From Nocardioides sp. (GTDB lineage: Bacteria > Actinomycetota > Actinomycetes > Propionibacteriales > Nocardioidaceae), in contig JAKFXV010000060.1 in the NCBI GenBank assembly GCA_021731205.1, positions 1 through 8,359 of the forward strand: DNA of 8,359 bases. The letters run 5' to 3'. A program made the translations under genes and the position numbers. Of the stretch, positions 6,703 to 8,359 are shown piece after piece (the stretch's first letter is position 1; the number at the start of each line of letters is the position of its first letter). Below the pieces are notes generated by a model. The model did no database searches and had not been told where the DNA came from. It worked only from the letters and a program-made list of their open reading frames with translations.

Positions 6703-8040
6703 ATGGGAAAGCAGGAAGACTTCGTCCTTCGGGCGCTCGAAGAGCGTGATGTCCGGTTCGTGCGGTTGTGGTTCACCGACGTGCTGGGCTTCTTGAAGTC
6801 CGTGGCCGTCGCGCCTGCCGAGCTCGAAGGCGCCTTCGAGGAGGGCATCGGCTTCGACGGCTCGGCGATCGAGGGGTTCGCCCGGGTCTACGAATCCGAC
6901 ATGCTGGCCAAACCGGACCCGTCGACCTTCCAGGTGCTGCCCTGGCGCAGCGAAGGCCCGGCGACGGCGCGGATGTTCTGCGACATCGTCATGCCCGACG
7001 GCTCCCCGTCGTACGCCGACCCGCGGTTCGTCTTGAAGCGAACCCTCACCCAGGCGGCGGAGAAGGGCTTCACGTTCTACACCCACCCCGAGATCGAGTT
7101 CTATCTCTTCAAGGGTGAGCCCGCACCCGGCGAGCATCCCGTCCCCGTGGACCGCAGCGGCTACTTCGACCACACGGCTCAGTCGATGGGGACCGACTTC
7201 CGTCGACACGCGATCACCATGCTCGAGGCGATGGGGATCTCGGTCGAGTTCAGCCACCACGAGGGCGGTCCGGGTCAGAACGAGATCGACCTGAGGTACG
7301 CCGACGCGCTGACGACTGCGGACAACATCATGACCTTCCGCACTGTCGTGCGCGAAGTGGCGTTGAGCCAGGGCATCTGGGCCAGCTTCATGCCCAAGCC
7401 GTTCACTCAGCATCCGGGGTCGGGCATGCACACCCATGTGAGCCTGTTCGAGGGCGACCAGAACGCCTTCTTCGAAGGTGGGGCGGAGTATCACCTGAGC
7501 AAGACCGGCCGGGCGTTCATCGCCGGGATCTTGCGGCATGCCGCCGAGATCACCGTCGTGACGAACCAGTGGGTCAACTCCTACAAGCGGCTGATCGGTG
7601 GCGGCGAGGCTCCGCCGTACATCTGCTGGGGGCACAACAATCGTTCGGCGATGGTGCGGGTGCCGATGTACAAGCCCAACAAGGGTCAGTCCACGCGCAT
7701 CGAACTGCGCACGATCGACGCTGCCTGCAACCCCTATCTCGCTTTCGCCGTCACCCTCGCCGCCGGGATGAAGGGCATCGAAGAGGCCTACGAGTTGCCG
7801 CGTGAGGCAGAGGACGATGTGTGGTCGTTGACCGACCGCGAACGCAAGGCGTTGGGGATCGATCCGCTGCCGCGCAGTCTGGACGACGCGATCGCGATCG
7901 CCGAGTCCTCCGAGCTGCTCGCCGACACTCTCGGCGAGCACGTGTTCGACTTCTTCCTGCGCAATAAGCGGGCTGAGTGGAACGAGTACAGCCGGCAGGT
8001 GTCGGTGTTCGAGCGAGACACTATGCTCCCCGTCTTGTGA
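6703..8040 (+). CDS. glnA: Glutamine synthetase type I, short GlnA2-like form
   Basis: This enzyme makes glutamine from glutamate, ammonium and ATP in the cytosol, as a dodecamer in the GSI class. The 445-residue protein has the beta-grasp signature FDGSAIEGF (51-59). Its metal and substrate residues are Glu130 and Glu132 (HPEIEFYLF), Glu187 and Glu194 (HHEGGPGQNEIDLRYA), His243 (GSGMHTHVSL), the NSYKRLIGGGEAP block (292-304), NRSAMVRVP (313-321) and Glu335 (RIELRTID). The length matches the 446-residue GlnA2 of M. tuberculosis rather than the roughly 475-residue adenylylated GlnA1. The region that carries the adenylylated Tyr in the longer form reads AEDDVW here, so control by GlnE is unlikely. 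The C-terminal HVFDFFLRNKRAEWNEY also resembles GlnA2. Assimilation or a more specialised role (for example D-glutamine or homeostatic glutamine supply) cannot be separated by sequence. The gene is downstream of nadE and overlaps the next gene by 4 bp. Confidence 0.95.
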   Translation: MGKQEDFVLRALEERDVRFVRLWFTDVLGFLKSVAVAPAELEGAFEEGIGFDGSAIEGFARVYESDMLAKPDPSTFQVLPWRSEGPATARMFCDIVMPDGSPSYADPRFVLKRTLTQAAEKGFTFYTHPEIEFYLFKGEPAPGEHPVPVDRSGYFDHTAQSMGTDFRRHAITMLEAMGISVEFSHHEGGPGQNEIDLRYADALTTADNIMTFRTVVREVALSQGIWASFMPKPFTQHPGSGMHTHVSLFEGDQNAFFEGGAEYHLSKTGRAFIAGILRHAAEITVVTNQWVNSYKRLIGGGEAPPYICWGHNNRSAMVRVPMYKPNKGQSTRIELRTIDAACNPYLAFAVTLAAGMKGIEEAYELPREAEDDVWSLTDRERKALGIDPLPRSLDDAIAIAESSELLADTLGEHVFDFFLRNKRAEWNEYSRQVSVFERDTMLPVL

Positions 8041-8359
8041 AGTACGACGCCTCCCGCCGCCCCGAAATCGTGCATGGGCCCTCCCGCGCCCGGATCCTGA
8101 GGGTGTTGTTGTGGGTCGTCTTGGCCCAGGCCCTGCTGGTCGCCGTGTGGTTCTTGTTCTTGTTGGTCAAGTTCCGCAACAACGACAGCCAGAACATCCT
8201 CGAGCTGCGCGCCTTCCTGACGGCCTTTGCGCTGCCGGCGACCTCGATGCTGCTGCTGACGAGCGCACTGGCGGTCTACTTCGCGCCACGCCGCAACGCG
8301 ACGTTCCGGATGTTGGCCACGTTCGTCGGCGGCCTGATGGTGATGGTCGCGGTGCTTTT
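8037..8359 (+). CDS. Predicted membrane protein, 3' truncated by window
   Basis: A frame opens at the GTG that overlaps the glnA stop as GTGA and stays open to the window edge (107 codons plus two bases). I do not recognise the family. The first 20 residues are polar and basic (start VKYDASRRPE). A strong hydrophobic segment follows at about 23-44 (LLWVVLAQALLVAVWFLFLL), then a polar loop with FRNNDSQN, a second span at about 60-82, a basic turn APRRN, and the start of a third span at about 93-107. This is a typical multi-span topology with positive residues flanking the spans. There is no in-frame ATG until residue 71 and no clear Shine-Dalgarno, so translation coupled to glnA termination is the simplest start model. 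Its function is unknown, and the missing C-terminus may hold the diagnostic part. Confidence 0.66.
   Translation, partial: MKYDASRRPEIVHGPSRARILRVLLWVVLAQALLVAVWFLFLLVKFRNNDSQNILELRAFLTAFALPATSMLLLTSALAVYFAPRRNATFRMLATFVGGLMVMVAVL

Noticed and set aside
5902..7941. A 679-codon minus-strand frame antisense to nadE and glnA
   Set aside because: It is a codon-position shadow of two strongly conserved genes and has no recognisable domain.

Overview
The window is a high-GC chromosomal segment from an actinobacterium. The main evidence is a long two-domain NAD synthetase and a short GlnA2-type glutamine synthetase of mycobacterial or streptomycete style, an actinobacterial variant of the type A RNase P RNA core (GGAAGG instead of GGAAAG), and GTG starts with weak Shine-Dalgarno signals. 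Propionibacteriales (Nocardioides-like) is a guess at order level only. Nearly all of it is housekeeping gene content. There are no insertion sequences, phage genes, toxin-antitoxin genes or CRISPR.

Layout: the left edge carries the C-terminal part of an RNB-family exoribonuclease (+). It converges, with a 44-bp overlap, on a small predicted membrane protein (-). Next on the minus strand is rnpB, the RNase P RNA (about 970-1402). Upstream of rnpB lies a 206-bp array of 20-bp repeats at an exact 31-bp period (1420-1625). It has four near-identical direct copies followed by three degraded copies in inverted orientation but the same phase, and the last copy runs over the stop codon of map. From 4536 down to 1612 is a minus-strand run, panB, a secreted PQQ-type sugar dehydrogenase, and map, with gaps of 39 and 21 bp. 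An 81-bp divergent promoter region separates it from a plus-strand run: nadE (glutamine-dependent NAD synthetase), glnA (GlnA2 type), and a membrane protein cut by the right edge that overlaps glnA by 4 bp.

How the genes work together: panB (pantothenate/CoA) and nadE (NAD) are two coenzyme biosynthesis genes fired from one divergent region. NadE spends glutamine as its nitrogen donor, and glnA, 18 bp downstream, makes glutamine. Map (N-terminal Met removal), rnpB (tRNA 5' maturation) and the RNB exonuclease (RNA decay) form a second informational cluster. The feature least explained by known genes is the 31-bp phased array next to the rnpB promoter. I see no convincing new multi-gene system.
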